From JACMPA01 sp035564115 (lineage in GTDB: Bacteria > Patescibacteriota > Saccharimonadia > Saccharimonadales > UBA4665), in assembly GCA_035564115.1 (NCBI GenBank), contig DATMTN010000013.1, positions 1 through 6,079 of the forward strand: DNA of 6,079 bases, in the 5' to 3' direction. This document shows positions 4,426-6,079 of the stretch, piece after piece. Position numbers and translations under genes: made by a program. The notes below the pieces were generated by a model. That model ran no database searches. It was not told the origin of the DNA and saw nothing but the letters and a program-made list of their open reading frames with translations. Numbering within the stretch: position 1 is the stretch's first letter; each line of letters begins with the position of its first letter.

Positions 4426-5913
4426 TTATTTTTGTCGAGTCTTCTTGGCAAAGCTGGGGAGCCAGCGACGCTTCTTCTTGGCGTCGGCATCGTCAGTATC
4501 ACCGAAGAAATCTGGCTGAGAGTACTGGTCATAGGTAACCATCAGGGCACGTGATTCAACAGCCCGCAAGGTCTGCAGTGCCACCGATACCAAGATAAGG
4601 ATGCTCGTGCCACCGATGCTGATGTTGGTGTTGACGTAAATCTGGGCGATGATCGGCAACAAAGCCAACACGCCGAGGCTGAGGGCGCCAAACAGCGTCA
4701 GACGATTCACGACCCGGCCCAGGTACTGTTCGGTCTGGAGACCAGAGCGAACCCCTTCTAGGAAGCCGCCCTGCTTGTGCAAGTTCTCGGCGATCTCTTT
4801 AGAGTTAAAGGCAATGCTGGTGTAGAAGAACGTGAAGATAAAGACCAAGGCAAAGTAGGTAACTGGGTAGATATACGGTTCATAGCCGCCATGCGAAAAT
4901 GTCGTCTGGCTGGGTGGCTGGAACCACTGGTACAGGTTTGCGCCTAGGTGTGCCAAACGGGTACTGTGGTTGCTCGCGAGCAACTGGCCGACATAGGTCG
5001 GTACGCTCAGGAATGCCACGGCGAAGATGATTGGCACCACACCAGCCGTAATGAGCTTAACCGGTAGGACGGTCGTAATGCCGCCGTACGCACGATTACC
5101 CTGCACGCGCTTGGCGTAGTTCACGGTCAGGTTGCGCGCCGCTTCGTTGAGCATTACCACCGCCCACGTCACGAATAAGAAGGCCACCACAATTGCCACG
5201 GCATACCAGAATGACTTCTCGTCCACTGGTAGATTGTGGCCAAAGACTTTCCAGTGGTGACTCTTGCCAAATACATTGCCAAAGATACTGGCCATGTTAG
5301 CTGGCAAACGACTGACAATACCAACCGTAATAACCAGGGAGATACCGTTACCAACGCTCTGCTCGGTTACCAGCTCACCGAGCCACATCAGCAGCATCGA
5401 GCCACCGGTAAGCGCACCGACCATCAGGATCCACTGCATAATAGAGGTGTGAGCCGTAATATCACCGACACCACTCTGTTGTGAGGCAAACTGACGAATC
5501 AGATAGATAGAACCGATAGACTGCACAATCGCCAGTGGCAATGTCAGGATACGAGTCATCTGGTTGATCTTCTTCTGACCGAACTCGCCTTCTTTGTGCA
5601 AAGCTTCTAGCTTGGGAATCGCCTTGGTGAGCAACTGCATGATGATGGAGGCGTTGATGTACGGCCCCATACCGGCAATCAGGATAGAGAAGTTCGACAG
5701 TGCACCACCAGATAGGACGTTCAGATAACCTAGGAAGGAAGAGGAATTACTGTTGAAGGCGTTATTCAGGACCTGGCGAAGTGTATCACCATTGGCGATT
5801 GGTACGGGAAGTTGGGCCAGGATACGGAAAACCAGCAAGATACCAAGCACCGCTAGAATGCGCTTGCGCATATCCTTGTGCCCTAGGCTTTTGGTAATTA
5901 TTTTCCAGTTCAT
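4426..5913 (-). CDS. secY: Protein translocase subunit SecY
   Basis: SecY is the membrane channel through which proteins are exported or inserted, working with SecE/SecG, SecA and translating ribosomes. The 495-residue protein has ten predicted hydrophobic segments, roughly at 17-36, 75-95, 121-140, 158-178, 188-205, 236-254, 287-306, 348-368, 403-424 and 434-450. Family motifs include SGGALSNFSI, GMGPYINASIIMQLLT (81-96), MWLGELVTEQSVGNGISL (176-193), NYAKRVQGNRAYGG (265-278) and GGFLEGVRSG (382-391), which includes the conserved Arg389 of the cytosolic loop used by ribosome and SecA. It is about 50 residues longer than E. coli SecY (443). The extra length lies mainly before the plug, in the TM5-6 and TM7-8 loops, and in an acidic-then-basic C-terminal tail (472-495). 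It appears to have its own promoter and terminator. Confidence 0.99.
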   Translation of the reverse strand: MNWKIITKSLGHKDMRKRILAVLGILLVFRILAQLPVPIANGDTLRQVLNNAFNSNSSSFLGYLNVLSGGALSNFSILIAGMGPYINASIIMQLLTKAIPKLEALHKEGEFGQKKINQMTRILTLPLAIVQSIGSIYLIRQFASQQSGVGDITAHTSIMQWILMVGALTGGSMLLMWLGELVTEQSVGNGISLVITVGIVSRLPANMASIFGNVFGKSHHWKVFGHNLPVDEKSFWYAVAIVVAFLFVTWAVVMLNEAARNLTVNYAKRVQGNRAYGGITTVLPVKLITAGVVPIIFAVAFLSVPTYVGQLLASNHSTRLAHLGANLYQWFQPPSQTTFSHGGYEPYIYPVTYFALVFIFTFFYTSIAFNSKEIAENLHKQGGFLEGVRSGLQTEQYLGRVVNRLTLFGALSLGVLALLPIIAQIYVNTNISIGGTSILILVSVALQTLRAVESRALMVTYDQYSQPDFFGDTDDADAKKKRRWLPSFAKKTRQK

Positions 5914-5942
5914 ACTCTAAGAAAGGTCTCTCGTTCTCGACT

Positions 5943-5972
5943 AGTATACATGGTCTCTATGGTGAATGTAAG
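5943..5972 (-). promoter_or_regulatory. Candidate sigma-70-type promoter for secY
   Basis: On the minus strand, CTTACA (5972-5967, four of six consensus bases) precedes TATACT (5948-5943, five of six) by 18 nt, the same geometry as the infA promoter. Transcription would start near 5936, giving a leader of about 23 nt. That leader has only a weak GAGAGA, 13 nt before the ATG, and no canonical Shine-Dalgarno. Confidence 0.6.
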
Positions 5973-5999
5973 TAGCCAGGACACTATTTTGCAGATAAT

Positions 6000-6020
6000 A
6001 AAAACAACGCCTGGCATCGT
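6000..6020 (-). terminator. Possible terminator of the gene upstream of secY
   Basis: On the minus strand, a 7-bp stem (6020-6014 with 6010-6004, two G·U pairs) has a 3-nt loop and is followed by TTTTATTAT. It begins 4 nt after an in-frame TAG at 6027-6025. The stem is weak but the arrangement of stop, hairpin and U-rich run is suggestive. Confidence 0.45.
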
Positions 6021-6024
6021 GAAT

Positions 6025-6079
6025 CTACAAGTTGATTATCGAATAGTGCTGCAGCCCTTCAATAATGCCGCCGGCAAAT
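6025..6079 (-). CDS. Possible 3' end of an upstream gene (partial)
   Basis: One minus-strand frame stays open from the window edge to a TAG at 6027-6025, encoding FAGGIIEGLQHYSIINL. A second frame closes at 6038-6036 (LPAALLKGCSTIR), so the true frame is uncertain. The possible terminator just after the TAG favours the first reading. In most bacteria rplO (L15) precedes secY, and an AGG tripeptide is common near the L15 C-terminus, but these 17 residues are too few and too different to name the gene. Confidence 0.3.
   Translation of the reverse strand, partial: FAGGIIEGLQHYSIINL

Noticed and set aside
98..5913. Recoded genetic code (UGA as Gly or Trp)
   Set aside because: All ten genes read full length with no in-frame UGA, and Trp and Gly are encoded by standard codons.
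5950..6079. Plus-strand frame open from an ATG at 5950 to the window edge (43 codons), a possible divergent gene
   Set aside because: No RBS, the ATG lies within the candidate secY promoter, and an open stretch this short is likely by chance.

Overview
The window holds the distal end of a bacterial ribosomal-protein super-operon. All ten complete genes lie on the minus strand, so transcription runs from high to low coordinates: secY, infA, rpmJ, rpsM, rpsK, rpsD, rpoA, rplQ, rplM, rpsI. The proteins are clearly bacterial. Several features suggest a Candidate Phyla Radiation (Patescibacteria) genome, most likely Saccharibacteria (TM7): adk and map are missing between secY and infA, L36 has no cysteines, rplM-rpsI is joined directly to rpoA-rplQ, and no UGA is read inside the genes (standard code 11, unlike the UGA-recoding Gracilibacteria and Absconditabacteria). 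The phylum call is inference from order and divergence; no 16S is present.

Layout in transcription order. Positions 6079-5944 hold what may be the last codons of an upstream minus-strand gene, a possible terminator and a candidate promoter for secY. secY (5913-4426) encodes the translocon channel and is followed by a hairpin terminator (4398-4363). A near-consensus promoter (4352-4323) then starts infA (4304-4083, IF-1), leaving only about a 10-12 nt leader with no Shine-Dalgarno. The 151-nt infA-rpmJ spacer contains a striking 99-bp imperfect palindrome (3986-4084), an AT-rich stretch and a strong RBS for rpmJ. From rpmJ (3931) to rpsI (98) the genes are packed with spacers of 19 nt or less, including one UAAUG overlap, so they probably form one transcript. 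A textbook Rho-independent terminator (45-74) closes the cluster.

Together the genes supply small-subunit proteins S13, S11, S4 and S9, large-subunit proteins L36, L17 and L13, initiation factor 1, the RNA polymerase alpha subunit and the SecY channel. This is the classical alpha operon with the spc tail upstream and the L13-S9 operon appended downstream. The genes themselves are ordinary housekeeping genes. The parts worth a second look are the structured infA-rpmJ spacer, the almost leaderless infA, and a few family-atypical residues: a cysteine-free L36, and Gly replacing the conserved Asn in the S11 PHNG motif.
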